Source: Acarospora socialis (taxonomy: Eukaryota; Ascomycota; Lecanoromycetes; Acarosporales; Acarosporaceae). From it: 64,000 nt of DNA. Below, one piece after another: positions 34,373 to 45,810 of the stretch (positions are counted from its first letter, which is position 1; the number at the start of each line of letters is the position of its first letter). The stretch lies in contig JAMYGW020000007.1 in NCBI GenBank assembly GCA_025617375.2, positions 372,001 to 436,000 on the forward strand. Direction: 5' to 3'. Both the position numbers and the translations under genes were made by a program. Below the pieces are notes generated by a model. That model searched no databases, was not told where the DNA came from, and was given only the letters and a program-made list of their open reading frames with translations.

Positions 34373-37362
34373 TTACAGTGCTTGAGGTATGGTATTCGGA
34401 GAGGGGTCGATATGGGGTTCGGTCTTCTCGTCCACGCCCTGACCTCTGCACAGTGGACATGAGTTGCGGCCTGTGGTCAACCACTGTGTTTGATATGATT
34501 AGCATACGTGCCTTTGTATTGGAGAGCATCGAGTCTGGGAGTAATATACCTCGTCAATGCATTCACGATGGTAGAGATGTCCACATTTGGCCAGTTGTCG
34601 GACCTCCTCTTTCAGCCCGTAATCACAAAGACAGACCAAACACCGTTCGGCAGATCCGATCACGATCCGAGTTCCATTCGAATCTTCGGCCACTAGAGCT
34701 TCGCTCGTCCCTTGGATCAGGAACACGCCGGGGGCAGAAGCGACATCCTCTCTACTCGCCACAGGAGGCTTCGCGGGACCAAGTAGAGACGATAAGAGCA
34801 GCATATCCTCGTAAGTGGGAGACTAAAACGTCAGAGGTCAGTAAAAGCTTGTCTCGGTTTGGTAAGTTGTAAACTTACATCTGTGAAGAGGCTCGGGGTA
34901 GCGAAAGCAGGATGATCCTCGGAAAGGTTGGTGCCAACCACGTAAATGAGCCAGCTTCGGCCCCCTTGTGCCGGAGCATCATCAGGTCCAACCACGCCGT
35001 TGCGTCTAGCGGCCCCGGAGCCGAGTTCGCGATGGCGAGCAAATTCGGAGTCACTCCGACGACGCTGACGAGCTGATTGAAATGCTGCATCTTCTGCGGT
35101 TGGCTCGAGACCTGCCCCTATCGATCTCCTCGCAAAGCTTTCGCGACGAGTTGGCGCGCCAGGCGGTGGTATAGCAGAGGCGGACGATGGTCTTCGGCTT
35201 GGCGTTGTGGTGCCCGAGGAATATGCCGACATATTAGGATCAGCCGGCGTGGATGGTGGGGGATGAGGACCAGGCGGGGATTCTGAGAGGACAGTCGGCA
35301 AAGATGAGCCAGTTACAGGTGTTGCTTCTCCCGACTGCGATCTACTTGAGCCCTGGGTCCGCTGATGGCGTTGGCTGTCATAACCCGCCGGGAAAGAGTT
35401 GAGCCCTCCCATCGACGCCCGTCTACGGTGACGGAATCTGGATCTTCCATCGGCACGCCGCAGAAGGCCTCCAGCACCGGCCTGAAGTATATTTGTCGTC
35501 GGTACAATAGGAAGGCTCAACAAAGCATCCAAGCTGGGTCCAGCTGCACCAAGATCTTCGTTTCCGCTTGTGCCATTTGCTGGTACCGAACGAACTCCGA
35601 CAACGACCAAGGTCACTGTCCGCCCATCAGAAGCATCGTCGCCGTCGGTTGCGCTGCCCTCTAAGCTCTCTCCCATCTCCTGCTGCTGCGCTCGAGCAAC
35701 ACTAGGCGTAGACGCACCACTGGTCTGCCTACTTTGTTCGTTCGAGTTTACGAACCGGAAGACCCGCAAAAAGTTGACTGGAGGGAGGGATCCATCTGTT
35801 TGGGTGGTGTTGTCGCCACTGTCCGAACCGGATCCGTTATTTCCGACAGAGGCTGCGTGTTGCAACGTTTGAAAGAAATTGTCTAGGCTGCCATCCAAAC
35901 CCTCAGAACCAACGGCCTGCATATTAGTAATTGGTTGCGTAGGAGTTCCGGACAATTGAGCAGCTATGGCAGCGGCGGCGAGCTGCAGGACTTGAGACAA
36001 CGGAGCTTGATTTTCTCGGCGCCCTAACCCCCTGCTTTCACCCCTGAGGATGTTGTTGATAGAACGGGTCCGTCTTCTGGTTGTAGATGGGTGAGGCGGA
36101 CTTGCAGCTGCACGCGAGTTATCAGCCCTTGGGTTTGTGCTGAACCAGGAAGAATCCAATGAAGGATCCTCTATATCTATGCCCGGATCCGCTGTTGAGA
36201 GGGGAGGTAGCAGGTAGTCTGCATCTTCAGCAAATGCGACCCTTGAAGGACGCCGCGGCGGTGTTTGGGGGTATTGCGTCTCACTCGGTTGTAGCGATGG
36301 CTGAGAAAACAATCGTGGGAGTGGCATTGAGAACGAGTTTCGAACCCTTGATAACCGAGAAGTCCTTCGTAAGAATGGAAGGCTGTTGCCTGATGTAGAC
36401 GGTCCACTCGCGGACGTCATGGGCTCAACAGGATCAAGACTAGGCGTTGAAGATGATCCAACTCCGTGGGGAGAGATAGACCTATCAGCAGAGATAGGTA
36501 ATGGCGGTGAAATGACAGGTGGAAGGTCTCTGCGTCTCCTCTGCCTCGGAGAGGATGTATATCTTGATCTAAGTGAGCTCATAGTCGAGAAACGGTTGCT
36601 GCTCGGCCGCGTTCCTCCTTCTTCTGAAGCAGGCTCCAATCTGTCCGATAGTCTTCTCCGCAAAGCACGATCGTTGTCCAACGGATCTACGCTTGAACTG
36701 GCAGACGCAGAACTGGCGTACCGTGGCAAAAGCCGCGAGCTTATTCGTGATATTACAGACTGCCGCCGAGGCATGGGGGATGCTGTAATGTGCGTAATCG
36801 GTGCATCACGCATCCTGAGATCTTCCATATTGACCAGCGGTCTTTCTGGCTCTTCAAAGAGAACTTGGTCGCTCCGTTCTACCTCCCCATTTGTGTTGTC
36901 ATCTGACTGAGCAGGAATAGATTGCGCAGAGACTTGTCTTCGAAAGGTTGCGAATGGTGGTTGAGATTCTAGCATAGATTCAGTTGGCGAGCCACCGCTG
37001 CGGACGTGAGCAGGTCCCGGGAATAGTTCACGATACGTCGGGCCACCCGAGCCGCCAGAGATCCGCTCATGCCGAGTATCGCGACTTTGGACCAACTGAG
37101 AGAAACGTCGGGAATCCCTTCGGTTGAACTCTTCACGTTGTGAGGACGCGCTCTGCCCCATATCTCTTACAGCAAATGTGTTTGGTGTTTGTGAATATGT
37201 AGGTCCGACCAGGTCCGGAAAATTCACAGGCCCATCAGGCGGGATGTCGAGTGATAACGAGTCTCGAGGTGTGGTGTGGTCAAGAGTGGTCGAGTGAGTC
37301 CTCTTCAAGGCTGTCGAAGATTTGCTTGAAGCTAAAGGAGGCTGCGGGTGTCTGGAGGACAT
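34373..37362 (-). CDS. Large RING-H2 E3 ubiquitin ligase, mostly disordered
   Basis: Three exons: 37362-34879, 34822-34550 and 34483-34373; 955 residues. Introns are 56 nt (GTAAGT...TTTTAG) and 66 nt (GTATAT...CACAG, with GCTAAT branch); the second falls inside the RING. I start at ATG 37362 (MSSRHPQPPLASSKSS) because the frame upstream has no ATG. The first ~800 residues are Ser/Arg/Pro-rich and low in complexity, with many possible phosphosites. The C-terminus carries the RING: C889-L-V-C892, then the segment LAKCGHLYHRECIDEW, then C928-P-L-C931. It should transfer ubiquitin from an E2; the substrate is unknown and no membrane segment is seen. The RING pattern itself is unambiguous. Confidence 0.85.
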
Positions 37363-38508
37363 GTAAGTTAGACGCGCTGCGGCCAAGGCTCTTTGAAGGT
37401 TGGAGGCTCAAGAACGCCACAACAGTGAGAGGTCGCGAACAAATTCTGCCGTTGGAAGGCAAGGCAACTTCGACAAATGGTAGAAAGGCAAGCTCTTTGC
37501 ACTTCAGCCGAAGTTCACGGACAGTTGATCTTGGCCGAAGCTTCTGAACCAAGCGCTTGTTGCCGCCGGGGTGTGAAGGCAGTAAGCTGAATGAGGAATG
37601 AATCGATAACTTACGAGTCCGGACTTCAGGTAGTACGAGTAATCTCACTTCTAGCGAGGTCGAGCTGTAGAGTAGAAGGTGAAAAGGTAGTTTCGTAACT
37701 GAGCTGACTGTTCATAGGTAAGGTAGGTAAGCAGCGAGGCGATTAAGGCGAGTAAGGTAGCTGGTCTGAATTCGGAGTTGGTTGATGGTAGAATCGGGTT
37801 ACATGCTCCGTACAAACCTTACAAAGACAGCTACCTAACTTAGCCGGTTCAAGGCCGCGGTGTTAAGTGCTCTTGGTCGACATGATCTGATTCTGCATGT
37901 GCAATCACGCATCTAAAGTCGTCATGGCCTTATTCACAACTGAAACACCCCAGGTAATGTAAGTAAGGTGTTGTTGAAGAGCGTTGATGCAGCACTACTG
38001 TAAGGCACTCAGAAATTTGTGTTCTTTCTCAGCCTCGGCGGCGCCGTTTGTTTAGCGGTGTAGATATTTACACTCACAAACCTCACAGATTGCTTTCTGA
38101 CCAGCAAGGAACTTTCCAACTACGGTGTTATCGTCATGGTTTGCAATAATTTCAAGCTTCTGGGCACAACCTTCCTTCATCAGATGATTGTGGATACAAG
38201 TTAGTTCTGTGCTGTTTGTTGATATCACGTGTATCATTTATAAGCTACCTACATGTACGAGGGCTTTTTATAACCTCGGATACCTGCGCATCGCGTGTCG
38301 AAAGTAAGGTAAGCAGAGCCAGGCATACCTCTTGAGGCACATTGCATCATGCCTTACCTTTACACGTGACCGAACTACTTTTCTTGTTGCTGGTGAGGAT
38401 TGAAGAGCGGGGAACTGAGCCGGGATAGGCATCAGAAATCTAGTGGACGATTACGTGGTGTTGAGGGAACTTTCACCGGGAAAAATATACCTGAGCATTA
38501 CAATACAT
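37363..38508. other. Divergent promoter region, 1.1 kb
   Basis: Between the RING gene (-) and RRN11 (+). It contains TAGGTAAGGTAGGTAAG-like clusters at about 37715-37760 and 38305. No accepted coding frame. Confidence 0.55.
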
Positions 38509-39915
38509 ATGGCGTCAATATTTTCCCTACCGCTGAAGCCGAGCCAGCAGCCTCCGAGTTTTCGAACCTCTTTCCAGAAGCCGTCCAAGAAACGAAAGCG
38601 CGAGCAAGAAGACTCAGACACCCAAGTAGATCTTTCCGAAGCGGGGCCATCCCAAGGGGCGTCTAAACCAGGCTCTTTTACAGCACCGGTGCTCTCTCCA
38701 GACGACGAGTATCAATACCGTGTCGCCGGCCAACCCGTCGACGAAGACTTACCGGGCGGTCACTTTCCACATGCGCCCGCCCCAGTAGCAGGCATCGACA
38801 GATTACGGTCTGACGGAGAGACGGCGGAGGCGAGACTGCGTCGAGAGCTGGCAGGGCTGTCACCCCCACTGTACCCCTCCCACCAATCCCTGACAGCTGC
38901 CGTGGGGGAGCAGTTGCAGTCAGGAGTCGGACTCCGTCTCCGCCATCTGGCCGTGCTGAATACGATCCTGCACCGATGTCTGCTCGAAGGTGACTTCATC
39001 CGGGCGGGGAGAGCGTGGGGTATGCTGTTGAGGAGTGAGGTGCAGGGGAGGCCGATCGATCTGCGAGCGAAAGGGGTGTGGGGTATAGGGGCGGAGATCC
39101 TCATGAGGCGGGATGCGCAGGTAGCGGCGGAGAGGAGGGAGAAAAGGAGGCCAGATGACTCCAGGGGCGATGAAAATAACGAAGGTGGCAGAGGCGGCCG
39201 AATGGACGAGTTGTGGTTCAGCAGAGAGGGCTTTGACAAAGCGCGGCTATATTATGAGCGTTTGATCCTCCAATATCCCTACCGCCGAACTGCTCCCCAC
39301 TCCGTCAGCTCACTGGATTTTTACCCCGTCATGTTCGGGCTGTGGATATTCTCCATCCAAGAGGAATTCCGCATCGCCAAATCCAGACTCGAAGCCAAAG
39401 GAGAAGAGTCCGGAATTGATGACGAAGAGCAGATGTATGACATCCACGACGAGCACGACGAGCAGGGTTCAGTTCGACCGGTAACGCGGGAGCAACGGGA
39501 AGCGTTACGACAGTACGAGCGGCTTGAAGAGCTACGGAAAAGCCAACTGGAGCAAGCAGAACAAGCAGCGGCTCGGCTGGATGAACTCTTGTTGTCACCA
39601 CCTTATTCTGATAGCGACCAGCTGTTAAGAATCAGAGGGATGATGGCTCTGTGGATTGGGGACTTGAGCGTAGTCAGTCTCACGAACGATCAGGTAGCTG
39701 ACGGGCTACACTCCTGGTCTGTTGAAACTTTCGATCAGCTCATGAACTCAGACCAAATAAGAGACGACTACAACAGAGGTCTAACGAAGAAAAGCATCCA
39801 AATCGATAAGGCGCGGTCGATCTTCGTGAAGCTAGTGAACAAAGGTGCCAGTATTCCGCGTGAAGTCGAGCACCTCCTTGATCAGGAAGTTGTGGATCTC
39901 CGCGAACCTGGCTGA
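38509..39915 (+). CDS. RRN11: RNA polymerase I initiation factor Rrn11-like
   Basis: Single exon, 468 residues from ATG 38509 (MASIFSLPLKPSQ); the longer upstream frame has no ATG. The N-terminus is basic and Ser/Pro-rich (PSKKRKREQE looks like a nuclear signal). The family-typical helical repeat region follows near 140-205: LRLRHLAVLNTILHRC, EGDFIRAGRAWGMLLRSE and DLRAKGVWGIGAEILMRR. In fungi this defines the Rrn11 subunit of core factor, which with Rrn6/Rrn7 recruits Pol I to the rDNA promoter. Then come Arg/Asp-rich linkers, a second helical part (FDKARLYYERLILQYPYRR) and a coiled-coil-like segment (REALRQYERLEELRKSQLEQ). Size fits filamentous fungal members. The call rests on remembered family features. 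Confidence 0.75.
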   Translation: MASIFSLPLKPSQQPPSFRTSFQKPSKKRKREQEDSDTQVDLSEAGPSQGASKPGSFTAPVLSPDDEYQYRVAGQPVDEDLPGGHFPHAPAPVAGIDRLRSDGETAEARLRRELAGLSPPLYPSHQSLTAAVGEQLQSGVGLRLRHLAVLNTILHRCLLEGDFIRAGRAWGMLLRSEVQGRPIDLRAKGVWGIGAEILMRRDAQVAAERREKRRPDDSRGDENNEGGRGGRMDELWFSREGFDKARLYYERLILQYPYRRTAPHSVSSLDFYPVMFGLWIFSIQEEFRIAKSRLEAKGEESGIDDEEQMYDIHDEHDEQGSVRPVTREQREALRQYERLEELRKSQLEQAEQAAARLDELLLSPPYSDSDQLLRIRGMMALWIGDLSVVSLTNDQVADGLHSWSVETFDQLMNSDQIRDDYNRGLTKKSIQIDKARSIFVKLVNKGASIPREVEHLLDQEVVDLREPG

Positions 39916-40042
39916 GCGCCCAGCAAATGTACTCTAATACTCCAGCTCGGGTACAAGTTTCAGATGTGCTCGAGATTGAGTATCTTGTATTATAACTGGC
40001 TGAAATTGAAGTGCTCCCTAGACGGTAACGAGAATGGGACAC

Positions 40043-40396
40043 CTAGTTATGCCCTCCTATAGATAGGCCGAAGATGGTTCTAGAACCTAGATCCATCACT
40101 ACCATGTTTACGCAGACCTTACTGGTCAGTTCGTTTCCATAACCGCGGACGGGTTGAAGGAAGGTTGTAAGATGGGATGAAACTTGGGTGGACGCCAGTT
40201 GCAGAACCCATGAGTTCCACAGACTTATCGCTTCAGCAAGATGACACATAGCTGCTTCGCCGTTTAAGGAAGGAGGTACAAAGGTGGTGGGATGATGATC
40301 TGCTGGTGGTAAATTGAGTGGGGCTTGCGTTGCTTGCATCTCGTGTTGAATGTCGGCCAAGGTGCGGCTGATCCTCCTCAAGTCGTTGATGGCCAT
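40043..40396 (-). CDS. Small helical open frame or extra EED C-terminal exon
   Basis: A 117-residue frame starts 45 bases beyond the EED stop, on the same strand. It begins MAINDLRRISRTLADIQHEM, which looks like a real amphipathic helix. Reading back, the same frame runs WQQRN directly after a possible splice acceptor. A 33-nt excision (40407-40439) would fuse it in phase to the EED C-terminus as ...AAFHRWQQRNMAIND. A 33-nt intron is shorter than any other here, so this is only a possibility. It may also be an unrelated small gene or no gene. Confidence 0.3.
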   Translation of the reverse strand: MAINDLRRISRTLADIQHEMQATQAPLNLPPADHHPTTFVPPSLNGEAAMCHLAEAISLWNSWVLQLASTQVSSHLTTFLQPVRGYGNELTSKVCVNMVVMDLGSRTIFGLSIGGHN

Positions 40397-40441
40397 GTTG
40401 CGCTGTTGCCACCTCGGTTCTGGTAGCTTTCAGGAAACCAT

Positions 40442-42232
40442 TCACCGGTGAAAGGCCGCAATCATGCCTTGATCACCAACCACTACCAGCCAATCCCCTC
40501 CTACACTCCAGGCTGCCCGGCGAGCTGCGAATTCGATTTTGGGAACAGTCAGCGATTTGTGCGGTTTGATTGCCTTGAACGGATCTTCTACCCCGTATCT
40601 TTCCTTAGACCGAGGGAAGCCGGAGCCTGCTGACGATTGGGAGTCATTGCTTCCTGGATGGATACTACTTGACATGGTTGACGCCACACTTACCTCCCGC
40701 AATCCAACCGAAGGTTGCTTGCTGCTCTTCTTAGCTGGAAACCGCGGGCGGACGTCGTCTTTTTCGGTCCATGTTTCGAGGCGTTGCAGGTCCCAGAAGA
40801 AGACTTTGCTCTTCTCGTTGCCGATGACAAGGATAGGCGCCATGAATGGCTGGGAGAAGAGACTGAACCGCATGTAGAACGGAGTCGTGTCTACGGTCTC
40901 GAATTGGAGGAGACGCTGGTATCCACCGCCGAATGCAGAACGTGTCTCACGGAACACGTGGGTCGACGGTGCTGCATCCGAGGATGGAACAGGTGCTGAT
41001 GAATCAAACCCTTCAATCCTCCAGAGAACTATCTTGCACTCCATAGCACACTTAGATAGTATAAGGTCGTTATGGAAAGCCACACTACGATTGTCAGTTT
41101 CTCCTGCATGACAAATGGGCAGCTCAGATGAGAATGGGGCTGCTAACCAGTCCACAAAATTTGAATGCACTGCAGAGGTTGAGAAATGCGGGTAATGAAG
41201 GACCGTAACCCTGTCCGTGCCGGAATTTTGGTCCGGGAGCTGCGGCAAGCACCAAAGGTTGACTATGCAGTCTAGCCCGCCGGACAGTAAATATCGACCA
41301 GTGTGGTGAAAAGCCTAGATCACGGTCAGAGCGCTGGCGCGTGGGTGTGGCACGAGGCACATGCGATTGTCAACACTCCTTCTTTATGGCCCTCACCAGC
41401 ACAGATAAGCATGCACGGATGAGTACTCTGTGCTGGGTCCAAGTTCCACAGCCGTAGGGAGTGATCCATAGACGCAGACGCTAGTATCGATGGTGACATT
41501 GGTGACACAGCCAGATCCTCAATCTCCTGCATACGGTAGCCAGGTGAGTTGTGAATTTCGAACTGGGCTCGATAGCGCCCATACCTGACCATGTCCGATC
41601 AACGTCTAAATGCACGTTAATTCCCAACAGTTCGAGGATACTGCACCTAGATCGTAACAGACTGCAGTCAGGAGGGGAGACTCACTTTGACGAGAGCCCC
41701 CGTTTTGACATTCAGAATCTTGATCTTCGGTTCTGTACCAGAGACACAAATCAATGGGTCCCCGGTTTCGATGTCTTGTGTCCAAGCGCAGCTATTCAGT
41801 CTCGCATCCGGCTAGTCTCGGTCAGTGGTGTCTTGGGTACTGCGGCCTGTTCAGGCTTCATGTACATTGCTGTCTTGAAACCATCGTATCACCTCGACTC
41901 CATTGTCCTTTTCTCTGGATGGCCGACATATGATCGTCTATGAGGGAAGGATCAGTTGGTCTTACTCAGCATAGGATTGAAGAGATTCCCTACCTCGCGG
42001 TTCCCTACTACAGCAAAAACCGGGTCAATGCCCGGTAGGGTGTAAGGGTAAGCCTGAACATCGTAGAAGCTTGTCGTGACAGTGTTCTGTCCAAGAGACT
42101 GGACAGATATTCAGTCAAGATTAGTCCATGCCAGTTATCACTTTCGTAAAGATGCAAAAGAACAAGAAGCCCCACCCCAAGGCGAGCGGTCGACTTCAGG
42201 TAGGGGAGATCCCACTCTGGCAGTATTGCCAT
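40442..42232 (-). CDS. EED: EED/ESC Polycomb group WD40 protein (PRC2 subunit)
   Basis: Eight exons on the - strand: 42232-42176, 42098-41994, 41937-41866, 41811-41686, 41606-41586, 41526-41365, 41314-41148 and 41084-40442; 450 residues with phase correct at every joint. EED signatures appear in order: SFYDVQAYPYTLPGIDPVFA, VGNRETIICRP, SCAWTQDIETGDPLICVSG, TLIGHGQEIEDLAVSP, ILASASMDHSLRLWNLD, GRYLLSGGLDCIVNLW, HYPHFSTSAVHSNFVDC and FHNDLILSKCAMECKIVLW. EED is the propeller that binds H3K27me3 and activates the PRC2 methyltransferase, so the fungus should have facultative heterochromatin. The fifth exon is only 21 nt and the sixth intron (41315-41364) begins with GCATGT, a GC-AG intron. The start at 42232 is the least certain point. 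Confidence 0.88.
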
Positions 42233-45200
42233 TGGTAGGCAATCCTCCTCAGGCAAGAAGCGGACCCCAGCAACAACTCAGCCGTAAGACAGAGGAAAGA
42301 TATCTGTTGTAGGGAGCAAGCAGAAATGTCAAGTCTGAGCTTGAGATACGCCTCGGAGATTTGATGATGCAGGTTGAGACGGTGGAAACAAGGATGAACT
42401 ACACGTCAAAGCGGCAATGTACGCCACAAACGGTTTTAGCAGAGCCAAACACGCTGCATCAGGAACCGAATCTGGACCGGAAGGAAGAGTGTTGTGGTTG
42501 CGTTCTTGGCTCTTTCTCCGATGTCATGTGGAGAATACTAAGTATTATAGGTGCGCAGAAGTTGACGACCTCACCTTGGGTAGATAGTCATATGAGCTCC
42601 TTGAACGTCCACAGACATACAAATATAACGAATCTCATTTCAGAGCATATTTCAGGTTTTCAATTCATTTTGGGTTACTGTTGTTGATCTGCAACATCGG
42701 CTGTGAAGTGTCTACCTCGGAAACATTATATCGATGGCCTGGGAACGAGGTGGTTTCTTACTTTGTAGAGCATGTCATGGTCATCTGGTCCGACAGGCAG
42801 AGTGAACCTGAGGCTGGCTTGGCCTATAAATCATCATTACCACGCATAAAGGCTTACCTTATGTCGCTAGGATACATGGGTAAATTCGAGCTCTCCCTCC
42901 GCGCGCCGTGTTTGAATCCCGCAGCCCTCTCCTATTTTCAGCTGTCCCTCGCGTAGCCTGGAAATGATAGCACGGTCACCTCTGTGGTTAACGATGTCTA
43001 CGAAGACAGTAGTGCCTCTTGATTGCCGACAATTGCTCGCTTTCCCGCTGGTCTCTTTCATAATATTAGCCCTTTGACGAAGACTCTGAGCTCAAGACTA
43101 CCAACCAGCTCATAACGGAAGGTTTTTAAAATTCCGTTCGGATGCTTACTCGGTGCTCCGTATCAATCCCTTGCAGCCCTGCTTGGGTCAGTATTGCTGT
43201 TTCGATGCTACATATAAGCGTCACTCTGTGAATCGGCGTTGACCCGCACTGTTCAACGTGCATAGCTTGCTCCCTTCTGTAGAGACAGCTCGAGGAACCC
43301 ATAGCTTGGGTGGATGACCGCTGCAACTGAGAAATGCAACTTCGTCAATGTCGGAGTGGTTTATATCCGCAAGCTCGTGAAGCAGATGTTCGCCAACTTG
43401 ACATGATTGCACCCGGCAACAGGAGAACCTCCACAAAGGTTTCAACATCAACAGAGACGCCTGAATCATGAGTGGTCTGAGAGAGAGGCTGCATTTCCAC
43501 GATGGCCAAATAGTGACTCTTGTCGGTTATTCGAAACATGATTTGACCTCAGTGAGACCGCATTGAGATCGCTGGGTTCAAGAAAATCTTCAGACAACCT
43601 GTCAGGCGCATCGCGGAAGCCATGCATCTCAAGCAAATCTCGGCCTTGACAGAAGCGCTGTATCCCTAAAGCGGATCAGAGTCCATAACCTGGCTGCCAA
43701 ACGAATCATCCACGGTAAGAGAACAAAATTCCAATAGGTACGTTGACAGATGAATTGAACACCCATCATCACGACTCGAGAAGTCGTATGAGACCACAGA
43801 CAGCATGTCCGGAAACGTCCTTGAGGTGTCAAGGAGCCGCCCCCGCCAAAAAAAAGCACCCTAAGAAGCATCCAGACAGTCCCTATAGTAGTACAGGTAT
43901 AGGTACCTACAAGTAGGTAGGCTCAAGCCTAGAGATACGGTAGTGACACCTTGCACATGATCCAGAGCCGCTTGGACCCTGAGCAGCTACCTCTACGGAT
44001 TACCTAGGTATAGGCGTGAGCGATCGCCCCACTCGCTTCGGCAAAGGGGTGTGTAGTCGTATGGCGTCACGTCTGCATTTCATAAGACACCTTACCTTAC
44101 CTTACCTCAGGAGACTGCCGTTTGCGATTGATATGAGCAGATCTCCCAGATACATCCGATGCAGTGGGCAATGATTGAGTCGTTTCTGGGTCCTCTCATC
44201 GTAGGTACCTTATGGGTACGATGGTAAGGGAGAGGGCCCACTTGTCAGGAGCAATCTATCATCGGGTCTGGGACTCGACGCTGAGACGCAGAATGTATAC
44301 GTAGATACGCCCGTCTGGTAAGATACAATCCATACAGAGAAAGGTTACCATCATTCTTCAGCAGACGATCGGTCGATGAGTCTTCGGCAAGGGATTTATC
44401 CGTCGGTCCAGACTCAAATGCCTCGTTCCTGTTGATTTTACTTTTGCTCACGAGTTACTCGCGTTGGAAGAGAGTGCCATGCATTTTTGAAAGGAAGTGC
44501 CATCCGATAGAAAACTTGCATGCATGTGATTTCGATACCGAAAAATACGGTATCGTTGCAAGGTATCATTTAATACTCGCCTCAAACGGGCGTGATCGAA
44601 CATTCGCCATAAATGAGTCTGTCTTTCATCGACAACCTCACATACCCGTACCAGTGCCCCAGCATTCCGCCTCGAGACCTCGATCGTCTCCCTGCCACCT
44701 ACGATCACGGTCTGCTGAAGTACAAATATTGGTCTACTCCTCCTCACCGATCCCGCCTTCGTATCCTCAAGTTGCTCGGCTCGACTCGTGCTGCCTCCAA
44801 CGACGACCGCTGTTGTCCGAGTCATCCTCTGTTGCCGTGCGCTCTGCTGTCCAGCCAGAAAAGATTATTGACCTGGCCCTGCAAGGTTGCAACGACGATT
44901 CGACAGACTTGTCCCACGTACTATACAACTACCAGTCGCTCAGAGTCTACTCATTTACGTCGTTGCCGAGATTACTGAGACCACAGTAATCCTTTAGTTG
45001 TCCGGATCATCTGGGGGAGGTTTGAGGTCAGGAAGTTGTCACAAGTACGGTCGACGGGTAAACCTGTACGACGGATTCCGGCAGGTAGGCTACATTCCGC
45101 GGCCTTATCTAAGGGCGCATCTTCTGCAACTTCAAAAGGGGCAGTGCGACAGGCTTACTGCATAACAATCTGTTCGCCCACTACATCTCTCTAGGGTTGG

Positions 45201-45810
45201 CCATGCTGACTTGAAAGCGCTTGAGCAGTTGATCACCTACAATCAATACAACGCCCTCGAGGTTCATAGATCCCTAGATCCTGAGGCGGCGCACCTGGCA
45301 ACTTAGGCTGGCTGAAGGAGCTCTGCCGGTAGTTCATCCACGCATTCCGCTTTGATCTTGCCGGAAAAGTGGCTTCTCATTTGGAAATCCTTTGGCCACG
45401 GGGCCTGGTTCCACAACCTGGGTAATTTGACCCAACTCCTATTGACCACACGGCTGCCACCACACGAACGCCCTGTACATCGGCGCCGTTGGCTACTTGC
45501 GTACCACGATCCTCAGAACGGACTTATTCGCCAGTTCACGCTATCACTCAAGTATTGAGCCAGCACAGCCCATTCGCTGATTGATTGACGGATTACCGGG
45601 TTTCCTCCCCTCCTCGAGGATTTAGGATCAGCCATCACGGCTAAATGCATTTGGAATAGTGTTGATCTGCGATTGAGGATTGACGTCTCCCTCACTTGAA
45701 CCGTTACAGCCTCTCCCTAAGAGACCGGAGCTCAGACATAACCAATCCACAGAGCAATCCTACGTATAACGCATTTTCCCAGATCGTCACAGTTACCACA
45801 TTTCATTATC
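42233..45810. other. Intergenic, 3.6 kb, possible decayed coding pieces
   Basis: No gene that I can support. Open frames at 43221-43539 (-), 44432-44989 (+) and 45352-45558 (+) look more protein-like than random but overlap in different frames without usable splice sites, and I recognise no family. A cluster of TAGGTA/CCTTAC motifs lies at 43900-44110, including three CTTAC units in tandem near 44092. It includes the promoter of the PAS-domain gene. Confidence 0.45.
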
